Source: Candidatus Gastranaerophilales bacterium
Lineage (GTDB): Bacteria > Cyanobacteriota > Vampirovibrionia > Gastranaerophilales > Gastranaerophilaceae
Length of the DNA stretch: 57,921 nt
Assembly (NCBI GenBank): GCA_944326115.1
Contig: CALVCQ010000011.1
Location: forward strand, 1-57,921
Direction of reading: 5' to 3'
Positions 1-8,939 of the stretch are shown one piece after another. Made by a program: the position numbers and the translations under genes. The notes beneath the pieces were generated by a model. The model was not told the origin of the DNA. It saw only the letters and a list, made by a program, of their open reading frames with translations, and ran no database searches. The stretch's first letter is position 1, and each line of letters opens with the position of its first letter.

Positions 1-197
1 GACTCTGCCGAATAAAATATGACTAAATGTCATATTTTATGAGAGGTGCTAAGTCAGAAACGAAGTTTCTGCGTGCCAAGAACTCTTTGAGAAATTGACT
101 AAATGTCAATTTCGAATAGAGACTCTGCCGAATAAAATATGACTAAATGTCATATTTTATGAGAGGTGCTAAGTCAGAAACGAAGTTTCTGCGTGCC
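1..197. repeat. Tandem hairpin modules at the window edge
   Basis: Bases 1-77 and 121-197 are identical. Each unit has a perfect 12-bp stem with loop TAAAT (12-40) and a second hairpin, CAGAAAC/GTTTCTG (55-71). The spacer between units carries a third hairpin (stem GAAATTGAC, loop TAAAT, 91-113). The frame GACTCTGCCGA ... GAGAGGT around the first hairpin reappears inside long repeat-B copies near 28.71 and 45.29 kb with a different palindrome. No ORF fits here; the repeat probably continues to the left of the window. Confidence 0.85.
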
Positions 198-309
198 GTA
201 TAATAATTATGCAATATTAGAAATGACCGCCGGCTGCAGCTTAGTACTAGATTAGGTCATGACAACAAAACCGGCTGATAAAATAAGGCTTTTATAAAGA
301 TTAAAGTAA

Positions 310-1230
310 TTATTGTATTTTATCATCAATAGCAGATATTATTTCATAACACAGATCATTATACGGGGTCTTTATACCGTGTTTTTTCCCGAGAACAGAG
401 ATATATCCGGCAAATATATCAACTTCCGTTTTTCTTTTTGCTTCGACATCTTGAAGCATGGAAGTTTTTGTGTCAGGAAGCATTTTTTTTATTGAGTCAG
501 AAATTTCTGTCAGCAAATTTTTTGTATTTTTTACCCCTTCAGCTTCTGCAATAAGAATACCTTCTTTTATAATATTAACTGCAAAATCATTAACTTTTTT
601 ACAATTTTGAAAATCCCAGTAGGTCGCATTCAAAACAGCAGATGCTTGATTATAGCCTACATTAAGCAAAAATTTCCACCACATAGAGTACATCATATCA
701 ACAGGTACAAAATAGGGTATACCTGTTTTATCAAAGAAATTTTGGACAGTAAGTACTTTTTCAGACTTTTCTTTATTGTTTATTTCACCGAATACTGTTT
801 TAAAGACTCCGTCTTGCTTTACATCCCTTCCGTAGCGGGTACTCGTATGTCCGATATAATAAGAGTAGAGGATTTTATCATATCCGTACACAGAAGCGAT
901 TTCATCTTCACTTTTTATTCCGTTTAAAAGAGATAAAATTATTGTAGAAGAAGAAACAAAAGGTTTTATTTGCAACAAAATATCTTGAAGAACATTGTTT
1001 TTTGTTGCAATTATAATTAAATCAGCGCAATAATTTTTGTATTCCGGCGTAATATAATCAAAAATGTATTCTTTACCGTTAAATATCGTCGGATTGTCTG
1101 TGTATTTTTTTATTCTGCTATTATCGACAAGTATTTTTAAGTTTATATCATTTGCTTGTATAATTTTTGCCGCATATACAGTACCAATTGCACCGAGTCC
1201 GCATATAATTACATTCTTAATCTCTTTCAT
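310..1230 (-). CDS. Ketopantoate reductase family protein (PanE/ApbA-like)
   Basis: 306 aa, the usual size for 2-dehydropantoate 2-reductase, which makes pantoate from ketopantoate with NADPH in pantothenate/CoA synthesis. The N-terminus has a Rossmann dinucleotide-binding motif (ICGLGAIGTVYA, residues 9-20). It is followed by the IIATKNN segment near residue 72 and the NGI turn near 103 that are typical of the family. The helical C-terminal domain contains a WWKFLLNVGYNQASA stretch matching the family's conserved K..xN. The gene starts four bases after the stop of the SIMPL gene, so the two are probably co-transcribed. The family also contains other 2-ketoacid reductases, so the exact substrate is not certain. 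Confidence 0.8.
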   Translation of the reverse strand: MKEIKNVIICGLGAIGTVYAAKIIQANDINLKILVDNSRIKKYTDNPTIFNGKEYIFDYITPEYKNYCADLIIIATKNNVLQDILLQIKPFVSSSTIILSLLNGIKSEDEIASVYGYDKILYSYYIGHTSTRYGRDVKQDGVFKTVFGEINNKEKSEKVLTVQNFFDKTGIPYFVPVDMMYSMWWKFLLNVGYNQASAVLNATYWDFQNCKKVNDFAVNIIKEGILIAEAEGVKNTKNLLTEISDSIKKMLPDTKTSMLQDVEAKRKTEVDIFAGYISVLGKKHGIKTPYNDLCYEIISAIDDKIQ

Positions 1231-1234
1231 AATC

Positions 1235-1975
1235 TTACTTTATAGTAAAAGTTGCATTTACAACAGCATTGATTTTTTTGTCTTTTGCATTTGTGTTATA
1301 GATTCCGTAGTCAGACACATCTGTTGAATCTTTTGCAACAATCTGGAACACACCCATTTTAGCGGAATTCATAACACCTATGCTTCCGCCTGTACTCTTT
1401 ACCATACTCTGTGCTCTTTGTTTTGCATCTTTTGTTGCTTCTGCCAGCATTTTTATTTTTAATTCATTAAGGTTAGAGACATAGTATTCAACCATATTTG
1501 AAGTCAATTCAACATTTTTATCAACGAGTTTTACGACATCTTGAGATATTTTGGTTACTGCATCAACATTATTTGATGAAACTTCTACATTTTGTGACAA
1601 TCTGTATCCGTCAATTTCATTAGAGTCATAACCGTTAGAAAGCTTTTTATATACAGGGTATGAAGAGACTGGGGTGAACTTTATGTCTTTTTCTTCCATG
1701 CCGGAAGCAAGCAAAAATTCTTTTACATTATTTTTATCTGCATTTATTTTTGCGTAACCTGATTTTAAGTCTTTGCTTCTTGATTCGTAATACGCTTTCC
1801 ATACAGCAAGGTCAGACGTTATTTCCTGTGATGCGGAGCCTGTAACACTGATTGTTTGGTTTTGAAGTTTTTGATATGAAACAATAGCACGCGATAGAAT
1901 AAATGTGGAAATCATTGCGCCTAAGGCAATCACTATTCCTAAGAGTATTATCTGATAATCTTTTATTTCTTTCAT
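1235..1975 (-). CDS. SIMPL-domain (DUF541) membrane-anchored protein
   Basis: 246 aa. One N-terminal transmembrane segment (about residues 8-28) is followed by an extracytoplasmic SIMPL domain. Family hallmarks are ISVTGSASQEITSDLAVW at the start of the domain, a central LSQNVEVSS strand, and the helix LKIKMLAEATKDAKQRAQ. SIMPL proteins are periplasmic or envelope proteins of poorly defined role (one is linked to oxidative stress and one to IRAK signalling in animals). The plus strand upstream (1976-2165) has no gene but carries short GC-richer inverted segments like other dispersed repeats here. Confidence 0.85.
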   Translation of the reverse strand: MKEIKDYQIILLGIVIALGAMISTFILSRAIVSYQKLQNQTISVTGSASQEITSDLAVWKAYYESRSKDLKSGYAKINADKNNVKEFLLASGMEEKDIKFTPVSSYPVYKKLSNGYDSNEIDGYRLSQNVEVSSNNVDAVTKISQDVVKLVDKNVELTSNMVEYYVSNLNELKIKMLAEATKDAKQRAQSMVKSTGGSIGVMNSAKMGVFQIVAKDSTDVSDYGIYNTNAKDKKINAVVNATFTIK

Positions 1976-2165
1976 TGTTAACTCCTTTATTATTCTAATC
2001 TAGTGTTGCATTTGCCGCATCGAGCCTTCGAGCCGTCACTGCTCACCTTTTCAAAGTGACACTCCAAAAATTCGTTCACGTCGCTTTGCTCCTATCACGA
2101 ATTTTTTTTCGGACAAATTTTATACAAGTATAATCTATTTTTTTATTTTTTGCTATTATTATTTT

Positions 2166-2507
2166 ATGTTCAGACAAATTGCGCCAATAATACTTTTAAC
2201 AATATCAAATATTTTTATGACATTTGCCTGGTACGGGCACTTGAAATACAAAAATACTGCACTTTGGCTTGTTATACTGGTCAGCTGGGGTATTGCTTTT
2301 TTTGAATACTGTTTTCAGGTACCTGCAAACAGAATAGGTTACGGATATTATGATGCAGCACATTTAAAAACTATTCAGGAAGTTATTACACTGGTCGTTT
2401 TTTGCGGTTTTTCTGTGTTTTACCTAAAAGAAGAACTTAAATGGAACTACATAGTAGGTTTTCTTTTTATTGTTCTGGCTGTATTTTTTATATTTAAAAA
2501 GTGGTAA
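2166..2507 (+). CDS. DMT-superfamily small membrane protein (DUF486)
   Basis: 113 aa with four predicted transmembrane helices (about residues 5-22, 30-48, 68-86 and 92-111). It matches the DUF486 type: a TISNIFMTFAWYGHLK start, a conserved FEYCFQVPANRIGY loop, and a LKTIQEV stretch before helix 3. Members resemble half of a drug/metabolite transporter and probably act as homodimers in the inner membrane; substrate unknown. No Shine-Dalgarno is seen before the ATG, but a TATTAT-like box lies about 8 bases upstream, so the mRNA may be leaderless. A hairpin terminator overlaps its stop codon. Confidence 0.85.
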   Translation: MFRQIAPIILLTISNIFMTFAWYGHLKYKNTALWLVILVSWGIAFFEYCFQVPANRIGYGYYDAAHLKTIQEVITLVVFCGFSVFYLKEELKWNYIVGFLFIVLAVFFIFKKW

Positions 2508-2532
2508 TTAAAAAAATTAAATTACCACTTTT
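2497..2532. terminator. Bidirectional hairpin terminator
   Basis: The inverted repeat AAAAGTGGTAATT / AATTACCACTTTT spans 2497-2532 and gives A/T tracts on both sides. It sits between the convergent DUF486 gene and the LTXXQ gene, so it can terminate both. Confidence 0.8.
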
Positions 2533-2549
2533 AATTAGAATGAATTTTC

Positions 2550-3197
2550 TTATTTATCAGCTGGTTTTTCTTCCGGTGCAGCTGGTTTAACTCTGTCGTG
2601 ACACGGACACTTGCAATCGGCAGGTTCAGCTAGTCCCGGATTATGGCATCCGCACTGACAATCCGGTGGACAAACAGGATTGCCAAATGGTTTTTCCGGC
2701 GGCATCATCCTATGGTGCGGACCTTTTGGAGGACACATCATGTGTATTTTATCAAACTCTGCTTTTGTTTCATCTTTAATTTTTTGAAGTTCAGCTTTTT
2801 GCTCCGGTGTTAGCAGTGCTTCAAATTTTTGCATACTGTCTTTTCTGATTTGTCTTTCTTTAGCAAAGAGATCTTCCATTTTTTTCTGTTCTTTTTTAAT
2901 TTTTTCTCTGTATGGAGCTAAAGCTTTTTTCTCATCAGCTTTAATTTTTTCTAGCTGAGCTTTTTGTGATTCCGTTAAATTTAGTCTTTCTTCAAATTCT
3001 GCTTTTTTTGCTTCTCTAAATTGTAAGCGTTCTTCCTGAGTCATAGGTTTGCAGGTGTTAACACTTGCGGCTTTTCCTGTAGGATTTGTACAATCCTTGT
3101 TAAGCGGACACTCTGCTAATGAAGGAACTGCAAACAACGCAGAGAGACTTAACGCAATAGTTCCTGTACACAGTGCTGATAATAATGCTTTTCTCAT
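2550..3197 (-). CDS. Secreted LTXXQ (Spy/CpxP-like) protein with cysteine-rich tail
   Basis: 215 aa. A signal peptide (about residues 1-28, ending SLAECP) is followed by charged helices with two LTXXQ-type motifs, LTESQKAQLEKI near residue 73 and LTPEQKAELQKI near 128, as in periplasmic Spy/CpxP chaperones. The C-terminus (about 150-205) is unlike Spy: it is rich in H, P and C, with a CPPDCQCGCH cluster followed by a CKCPCH cluster, which suggests metal binding. The coiled segment is highly basic and acidic. A periplasmic chaperone or metal-responsive role is inference. A Shine-Dalgarno (AAGGAGAAATGA) supports the start. Confidence 0.75.
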   Translation of the reverse strand: MRKALLSALCTGTIALSLSALFAVPSLAECPLNKDCTNPTGKAASVNTCKPMTQEERLQFREAKKAEFEERLNLTESQKAQLEKIKADEKKALAPYREKIKKEQKKMEDLFAKERQIRKDSMQKFEALLTPEQKAELQKIKDETKAEFDKIHMMCPPKGPHHRMMPPEKPFGNPVCPPDCQCGCHNPGLAEPADCKCPCHDRVKPAAPEEKPADK

Positions 3198-3663
3198 TCA
3201 TTTCTCCTTTTTAATAATATAGAACAGCAAAATGCATTATTGCATTTGTTAAGTTATTTTAATTAATACAGTTTAGTATAATATTCTTTTATTATCTGTC
3301 AATAGCCCTTTTAGTTCAAAAAATTACTTTTATGTAACAGGTATTTTTTTAAGGTGTTAATAATTAGAATTATAAATTCGATTTATGTTTGTCGAAAATT
3401 ATAGACATGTGGGCTATATATTTTGCTAAAATAAATTAATATATTATGTAGATATTATTTGCTACATCAGGAGCATAAGAGTTGAAACCCAAAATAATAC
3501 TTCAAATTAGTATAAAGGCACAAAATTTTAATAATTATTCTAAAATTTATATTTTAGACACTAAAGAAACCCAAAATATATTTATTTCGGCACTTGTTTT
3601 TACAACAAGTGCCGGTTTGTATAAAATTACTAATAAGCTACTATTTTCAGTTAGGAGAGAAAA
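3198..3663. other. Intergenic region with a hairpin before the histidine kinase
   Basis: This 466-base region lies between divergent genes. The only clear structure is a hairpin at 3588-3615 (GGCACTTGT / ACAAGTGCC), about 50 bases before the kinase start. A 63-codon TTG-start frame crosses it but has no ribosome site and odd composition, so I do not call it. The hairpin could be an attenuator or a terminator of an upstream RNA. Confidence 0.5.
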
Positions 3664-5313
3664 GTGTCAATAAAACCAGTATACAAAAAATTGCTTTTTT
3701 ATTTAGTCTTATCGTCATTGATAGTATTTTTGATTTATTGTCCCGGTATTAATATTTCTGTAGAAGAAGGTATATTGATAGCTGTTTTTGTATTTTGGAT
3801 ACATACATTGATTGATAAAAGATATCTTTTAAACAAACTTTCGCAAAAATTTAATACGCAAAAAGCACTCATTAATAATCTTTTTATTAATTGTCAAAAT
3901 CTTATATATTTAAAAGATGACCAGCTTAATTATATAGACTGTAATCCGCAAATGAGAAAACTTCTGAATCTAGATGAAAACATTAATATTTCAGGAAAAA
4001 ATGATTTTGAATTATTTTCTGAAGACATTGCAAAGACATTACGTAACTATGATAAAAAAGTTATTGAAAAAGGAGAAGTTGTTTCTTATAAAATCGAGAA
4101 AAAGCTTTTTACCGGTGAAACAAAAATATACGATACACTTCTTTCGCCTACCGTAAATAAAAACAGGATATCTGGTGTAATTGGAATAATGAGAGATATA
4201 ACTCAAACTGAAGCATTACGTGAAAAATACATTATAAAAAATGCACAGCTTAACAGCATACTTGATAACATTCCTTTTGCTATTTATTTGAAAGATATTG
4301 AAGGAAGAGTTATTGCCTGCAATAAAATACTAAAAAACTATATTAACAGTCCGGATAAAAATATAATAGGAGAAAATCTTTGTGATACATGTCTGACAGA
4401 TATTTCTGATTTAATAAAAAAAGAAGATGCGAAAATAATAAAAGACAAGAAAAAACTGTCTTATGAATCGCATATAAGTATATTTGGTAAAGAAAAAGCA
4501 TGGTATTCTGTGTCTAAATCACCGATATTTAATGACAACAATGATGTTATCGGTATAATTGTTTATTTTATAAATATTGATGCAGAAAAGAAACTGCAGG
4601 CACAGAAAGAAACGTTTGTTGCAACATTGACGCATGACTTAAAAACACCTACAACCGCACAAATGAATGCAATGAAAGTGCTTCTTGATGAATCATTGGG
4701 ACCCTTGAACTCACAACAGAAAGAAATGGTTGAATTGACACTTAACTCGAATATTTATATGTCAAATATGATATCAACAATCCTTGCAACTTATAAATCC
4801 GAAAGCACTGATATCATACTGAAACCTGAAAAATTTGATATTACAGAGTTAATAAGTTCAACCTGCAAAGAGATATCAAATCTTGCTCATACTAAAGAGC
4901 AAAATATAATTGTTAAAACGTCATTAGACAATCCTGAAATTACAGCAGACAGATTGCAGTTAAAAAGAGCAATAGTAAATTTATTGTCTAATGCAATTAC
5001 CTACGGCTTTGAAAATACAGATATAGAAATAACTATTAAAGAACAAAATAATACAATATTTTTAGATGTATTAAATCATTGCAGATATATTCCGCCTGAA
5101 AGAATGAAAGAAATTTTTCTAAAATATAAATCAAGTGAAAATGCAAAATTTAATAAAGCAAGTACCGGACTCGGATTGTATTTATCAAAACAAATTATAA
5201 AAGCTCATTCCGGTGAAATTCATGCCCACAGCTACGAAGATCAGACTTGTGTATTTGGCTTCAGTATACCTAAAAAGCCGAAACCGGTTGTTGAAGAAAC
5301 AGGAGTTAATTAA
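3664..5313 (+). CDS. Membrane PAS-domain sensor histidine kinase
   Basis: 549 aa with a GTG start behind AGGAGAG. Two N-terminal transmembrane segments lie at about residues 8-25 and 36-52. Two PAS-type domains follow (about 70-180 and 190-310; both contain the YLKD and IGV/IGI strands). The HisKA dimerisation helix carries THDLKTP (phospho-accepting His near residue 325). An HATPase domain follows, with the N box LKRAIVNLLSNAI and the G box STGLGLYLSKQIIKAHSGE. All catalytic motifs are present. No response regulator lies nearby, so it is an orphan kinase here. It overlaps the convergent acetyltransferase gene by eight bases at the 3' ends. The signal is unknown. Confidence 0.92.
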   Translation: MSIKPVYKKLLFYLVLSSLIVFLIYCPGINISVEEGILIAVFVFWIHTLIDKRYLLNKLSQKFNTQKALINNLFINCQNLIYLKDDQLNYIDCNPQMRKLLNLDENINISGKNDFELFSEDIAKTLRNYDKKVIEKGEVVSYKIEKKLFTGETKIYDTLLSPTVNKNRISGVIGIMRDITQTEALREKYIIKNAQLNSILDNIPFAIYLKDIEGRVIACNKILKNYINSPDKNIIGENLCDTCLTDISDLIKKEDAKIIKDKKKLSYESHISIFGKEKAWYSVSKSPIFNDNNDVIGIIVYFINIDAEKKLQAQKETFVATLTHDLKTPTTAQMNAMKVLLDESLGPLNSQQKEMVELTLNSNIYMSNMISTILATYKSESTDIILKPEKFDITELISSTCKEISNLAHTKEQNIIVKTSLDNPEITADRLQLKRAIVNLLSNAITYGFENTDIEITIKEQNNTIFLDVLNHCRYIPPERMKEIFLKYKSSENAKFNKASTGLGLYLSKQIIKAHSGEIHAHSYEDQTCVFGFSIPKKPKPVVEETGVN

Positions 5314-5884
5314 TTTTATCAAAGATACATTCTAAGCTTTTACAATCATTATGGATATTTTTAAAAACTTCACGTATAGTTTGCAATATCGTATTTTTTA
5401 AAGGCAGCGGCGAATTATTAAAAGGCAAAAAATACAAATTCATCGGCAATCCACCGGCTTTATTCGGGTAAAAATAGTTTATATCGAGTTTTTTTGCACC
5501 AATATTTTCATAAAAATTGATTCTTCGTATAGTGTTTTTTTTATTCAAAACCGGTTTTTCTACTTCCAGATAAATCCCATTAAAATCAGAAGAAAAATGC
5601 TGTTTTAATTCTTCAAAAATCCTATGACCGTAACCTTTTGACTGGTATTCTTTTATTATAGCTATATAATCAAGCCATAAAATTTTGCTTTTTAAATCTT
5701 TAAAAAGCATAAAATACCCTACAGCATTATCCTTATCATTTACTGAATACAGGCAGTAATTAATGTTTTTAAACATATTATTAAAATTTTCAAATGATTT
5801 AAGCTCTGCAGCCGGGAATTGTTTTAGCATATCCCTGTATACAATTTGAAAATATTCAAAATTTTTCTGTTCAATTTTTAACAT
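5306..5884 (-). CDS. GNAT-family N-acetyltransferase
   Basis: 192 aa. The acetyl-CoA-binding motif A of GNAT enzymes is seen as LDYIAIIKEYQSKGYGHRIF (near residues 71-90), with the QSKGYG pyrophosphate-binding turn. It is followed by the IYLEVEKP strand and the INFYENIGAKKL helix/strand typical of motif B. It acetylates an unidentified amine or protein substrate in the cytoplasm. The C-terminal 50 residues (FLPFNNSPLPLKNTI...) form a small extension. It is transcribed convergently to the kinase gene. Confidence 0.82.
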   Translation of the reverse strand: MLKIEQKNFEYFQIVYRDMLKQFPAAELKSFENFNNMFKNINYCLYSVNDKDNAVGYFMLFKDLKSKILWLDYIAIIKEYQSKGYGHRIFEELKQHFSSDFNGIYLEVEKPVLNKKNTIRRINFYENIGAKKLDINYFYPNKAGGLPMNLYFLPFNNSPLPLKNTILQTIREVFKNIHNDCKSLECIFDKIN

Positions 5885-5962
5885 ATCAGATACCGGTATA
5901 GCAGGATTTTAACGTAATGTTAATTATACCAGAACCTTTAGTAAATATGATATAATTTTTTT

Positions 5963-6337
5963 ATGATTAAAAATTTTTACTTGATATTCTGTTTATTATC
6001 ATTTTGCTTAATAACCTCAAATGTTAGCTGTGCTTCATCTATGTTTGATGACAACGGAAATTATTCCGGAAATTGGAAGCAAATGACTAATGTTTCTTCT
6101 TCGTCGTCAAAATACAACAGCAGTAATTATACTTCTTCTGCCTGGTATACAAGCAATCGTAAACAACAAATACAAAAGAAAAATGATTCATATTCAAACG
6201 AAAATTATTCACAAACAAGCACAGTACCTTTTAGATACAATACATTGAACTATACAAAAATAAGAAAAGTCAAAGGCGGATACGGTGATTATAATGCTCA
6301 TTGCTCAGATATCGGAGATGTAAGCTTCTGTCATTAG
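5963..6337 (+). CDS. Small secreted Ser/Tyr/Asn-rich protein
   Basis: 124 aa. It has a clear signal peptide (MIKNFYLIFCLLSFCLITS..., cleavage near VSCASS). The mature part is very rich in Ser, Asn and Tyr (YNSSNYTSSAWYTSN) with no recognised domain; the end (GDYNAHCSDIGDVSFCH) has two Cys and two His. A TATAAT box at 5951-5956 lies six bases before the ATG and there is no Shine-Dalgarno, so the transcript is probably leaderless, the same layout as the prophage cassette genes at 36-41 kb. Function unknown. Confidence 0.65.
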   Translation: MIKNFYLIFCLLSFCLITSNVSCASSMFDDNGNYSGNWKQMTNVSSSSSKYNSSNYTSSAWYTSNRKQQIQKKNDSYSNENYSQTSTVPFRYNTLNYTKIRKVKGGYGDYNAHCSDIGDVSFCH

Positions 6338-6398
6338 ACTCTTTGTATACGGATTGCGATAATTGTATAAAGTCAACCGGCTCGGGCAAATATGAACA

Positions 6399-7727
6399 TT
6401 AAACATCTATGTATTTTTCTATTTCCCAGGGCGTAACCTGTTTTCTGTATTCGTTCCATTCAATTCTTTTCGAATTCAAAAATTCATTGAAAATATAATC
6501 ACCTAGTGCTGCTTTTGCTGCCATATTCTTTTCAAATTCTTCAAGTGCACTAAAAAGATTTCGTGGAAGTGATTTAATCCGTCTTTGCTTTATTTCATTT
6601 GACGATAGTAAAAATAAGTTTTTCTCAACCGGAACAGGCGGTTCTATTCGGTATCTGATACCGTCAAGGCAGACCTGTAGTAAAACAGCAAAAGCAAGAT
6701 ACGGGTTAATTGATGGATCAGCCGAGCGCAATTCTAAGCGTGTAAAATGTTCTCTGTCTTGAGGAATACGAATCAGCGCACTTCTTGTAATTACAGACCA
6801 CACTATATACACTGGTGCCTCATAATCTCTAACAAGACGTTTATAGCTGTTAATAACAGGATTTAAAACAGCGGATATCCCCTTAATATTCTTTAAAACA
6901 GCACCAATAGAATAACGTGCAATGTCTGACAATTGATACAAATCGGTTTTATCAAAAAAAATATTTTTGCCTTCTTTGTTAGCAAGAAAAATATTTAAAT
7001 GTAACCCTGAGCCATTTTTACCGTAAATCGGTTTTGGCATAAATGTAGCTTTAAAACCATGATTCCTTGCAATTAGTTTAGTAAGCAGTTTAAATGTAAT
7101 AAAATCATCTGCGGATTTTAGAATATCATTGTAACCGAGATCTATTTCAAACTGAAAAGGAGATCCTTCATGATGCATCTCTTCAATGCAAAAACCTGAT
7201 GATTGCAGAGCTGTTAATATATTCAGCAGAGCATCATTATATTTATTGCTGAAATTTAAATCGTAATAACCGGATTTTTCATATAATTCATTTCTTATAT
7301 TACCGCATTCGTCCTGTTTAAATAAAAAAAACTCAATTTCAGGACTAATATTCATTGCATATCCGGATTTTGCGGCAATAGATATAATTCTTTTTAAATT
7401 TGAACGTGGACACCCTGCAAACGGTGAGCCGTCAGAATTGTAGATATCACATATAAATCTTGCAGAGTTTTTTAATTGTTTAATTGAATCAGGCAAAATT
7501 AAAAAAGTATCTTTATCAGGATGAAGTCTTAAATCAAGTGTTTCATTATTTCTGAATCCGCTTACAGATGAACCGTCAAATGTGAATTTATTATCCAGAA
7601 TATCATCTATCTGTGAAGAAGGAACATTAATATTTTTTATCTTTCCGTTAATATCTGTATACTGCAAAAAAACAGTTTTTATTTTTTTGATTTTGATAAT
7701 ATCTTTTATTTCTGAATCTGACAACAT
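6399..7727 (-). CDS. glnA: Type I glutamine synthetase
   Basis: 442 aa, the length of the compact Bacillus-type (GSI-alpha) enzyme, which makes glutamine from glutamate, ammonia and ATP. The beta-grasp N-domain contains FTFDGSSVSGFR (D50-type loop). The catalytic domain has EIEFFLF (metal Glu), HHEGSPFQFEIDL, the KPIYGKNGSGLHLNI ATP/metal site, and the RSADPSINPYLAFAVLL end motif. No adenylylation-loop tyrosine context is evident, as expected for this subtype. The upstream 7728-7883 gap must hold the promoter; I see no clear GlnR-type operator. Confidence 0.9.
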   Translation of the reverse strand: MLSDSEIKDIIKIKKIKTVFLQYTDINGKIKNINVPSSQIDDILDNKFTFDGSSVSGFRNNETLDLRLHPDKDTFLILPDSIKQLKNSARFICDIYNSDGSPFAGCPRSNLKRIISIAAKSGYAMNISPEIEFFLFKQDECGNIRNELYEKSGYYDLNFSNKYNDALLNILTALQSSGFCIEEMHHEGSPFQFEIDLGYNDILKSADDFITFKLLTKLIARNHGFKATFMPKPIYGKNGSGLHLNIFLANKEGKNIFFDKTDLYQLSDIARYSIGAVLKNIKGISAVLNPVINSYKRLVRDYEAPVYIVWSVITRSALIRIPQDREHFTRLELRSADPSINPYLAFAVLLQVCLDGIRYRIEPPVPVEKNLFLLSSNEIKQRRIKSLPRNLFSALEEFEKNMAAKAALGDYIFNEFLNSKRIEWNEYRKQVTPWEIEKYIDV

Positions 7728-7883
7728 GAACTTATTATCTGATACTGTTTTAAAGCGGTCAAGTAAAATTCTTGTTTACAAAACTTAATAAACAATATAT
7801 ATGTTAGCAATATTTTGTATGTGTATTTTTTTATATATATAAGAGAGAAAAACTAGACATTTAAATAAAGAAGAGGAAAAGCA

Positions 7884-8048
7884 ATGGGAACAAAAACTGA
7901 GAAATTGACTGTTGAAGATGTAAATTATGAATTTGCATCAAATGAGCTGAAACAAATTCACAAAATACCGAATTTGCCAGTCATAAATATGCATTTACCT
8001 AAAATATCTTTAAAAAAATGCGAAAATTTGAATTTAAGACTTAAATAA
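7884..8048 (+). CDS. Small protein of unknown function, 54 aa
   Basis: A 54-codon ORF starts with ATG behind a good ribosome site (AGAGGAAAAGCA, 8-base spacing) and ends at a TAA at 8046-8048. It is charged, with no signal peptide or transmembrane helix (MGTKTEKLTVEDVNYEF...). It lies alone between divergent glnA and the convergent HicB-like ORF, under a possible TATATATAAG-type promoter near 7835. Regulation of nitrogen assimilation by small proteins is known elsewhere, but nothing in the sequence shows that here. Confidence 0.5.
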   Translation: MGTKTEKLTVEDVNYEFASNELKQIHKIPNLPVINMHLPKISLKKCENLNLRLK

Positions 8049-8062
8049 TAAGACTTAAATAA

Positions 8063-8275
8063 CTACAAAATTTCCGGTAAAAATCTATAAACAGGTTTAA
8101 GAATAACCGGATAATCCGCATCTGGCTTGTTCAACATGTTATTTAAATTAGATAGTGCGGCTTTTTCGCTGTCGCCAAAGCCTATCATGTTTTTAATAAT
8201 ACAATTGGCTACAAACGTATTGTTTTTTTTGCTTTTATATATAAGAACCGGATATTGAAGTGAAGTAGTTTCCAT
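8063..8275 (-). CDS. HicB-like small protein
   Basis: 70 aa. The fold pattern is that of the HicB antitoxin N-domain: a YPVLIYKSKKNNTFVANC strand pair, then GFGDSEKAALSNLNNML, the usual GxGxTxxEAxxNL helix. The DNA-binding C-terminal domain and a HicA toxin partner are both absent nearby, so this is a solitary HicB-fold protein rather than a working toxin-antitoxin pair. Confidence 0.6.
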   Translation of the reverse strand: METTSLQYPVLIYKSKKNNTFVANCIIKNMIGFGDSEKAALSNLNNMLNKPDADYPVILKPVYRFLPEIL

Positions 8276-8423
8276 ATCGTTTATTATCCATATATTTATC
8301 TTTATTCAATTAACGGTATTTTGTTTTAAAACTTAAATTAAAACAGGGAAAATCCTGTTTTTGAACTACAAAATTTTATGCTAAAATAAAAATAGTTTTA
8401 TTTTAGAGATGGAATTTTAAAAT

Positions 8424-8918
8424 ATGAAAAGAAAATTGTTTGCGTTATTTCTGTCATTTGTGTGTACTGTAAATATTGCTTTTGCTGTTGAAATACCTGA
8501 ATCAATGCGTGAAACAATGTCTAAAGATTACGGACTTCCGGGTCTGCTTCATTTGATTGTTGCAATGGCTTTTGTGATAGCACTTATTTATATTACCGGC
8601 TGGATTTATGCAAAATTAAATATAATTAACAGAAACAGAATAGGCAAGATAGCGCAGAAAGAAAATTTATCTTCTCATTTTACCGTGCTCCAGTCAATGC
8701 CTTTAGGTCAGCAAAGATATATATATTCAATTGAGATGAATGACAAAATATTGTTAATCGGTTCAACGCCAAGTCACATAAATTTACTCAAAGAATTTGA
8801 TAAAGAAAAGGTATCAACTGTAACTCAAAATGATTATGATTTAAATAATATTTCTGAAGAAACTTCCGAAAAGAATGTCTCCACAATAGATGAAATATAC
8901 AAGAAATATAAAAAATAA
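8424..8918 (+). CDS. fliO: FliO-like flagellar export protein
   Basis: 164 aa. A signal-like N-terminus (ends NIAFAVE) is followed by a transmembrane helix (about residues 42-62). The cytoplasmic domain matches FliO: LQSMPLGQQRYIYSIEMNDKILLIG, then INLLKEF. FliO helps assemble the FliP export gate of the flagellar type III apparatus. The C-terminal 40 residues are acidic and disordered. It lies 21 bases upstream of the NeuB-family gene and is probably in one operon with it. No other flagellar gene is in the window, so the call rests on the domain pattern only. Confidence 0.7.
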   Translation: MKRKLFALFLSFVCTVNIAFAVEIPESMRETMSKDYGLPGLLHLIVAMAFVIALIYITGWIYAKLNIINRNRIGKIAQKENLSSHFTVLQSMPLGQQRYIYSIEMNDKILLIGSTPSHINLLKEFDKEKVSTVTQNDYDLNNISEETSEKNVSTIDEIYKKYKK

Positions 8919-8939
8919 TTTTTTTGGGAGAGTAAAGCT

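Noticed and set aside
1-197. CRISPR-like direct repeats
   Set aside because: Only two units, 77-base repeats with internal hairpins and no series of unique spacers; no cas genes.
3482-3673. 63-codon ORF with TTG start before the histidine kinase
   Set aside because: No ribosome site, composition unlike a protein, and it contains the hairpin at 3,588-3,615; more likely leader RNA sequence.
8063-8275. HicAB toxin-antitoxin locus
   Set aside because: Only a HicB-like N-domain is present; no HicA-type toxin gene on either side.
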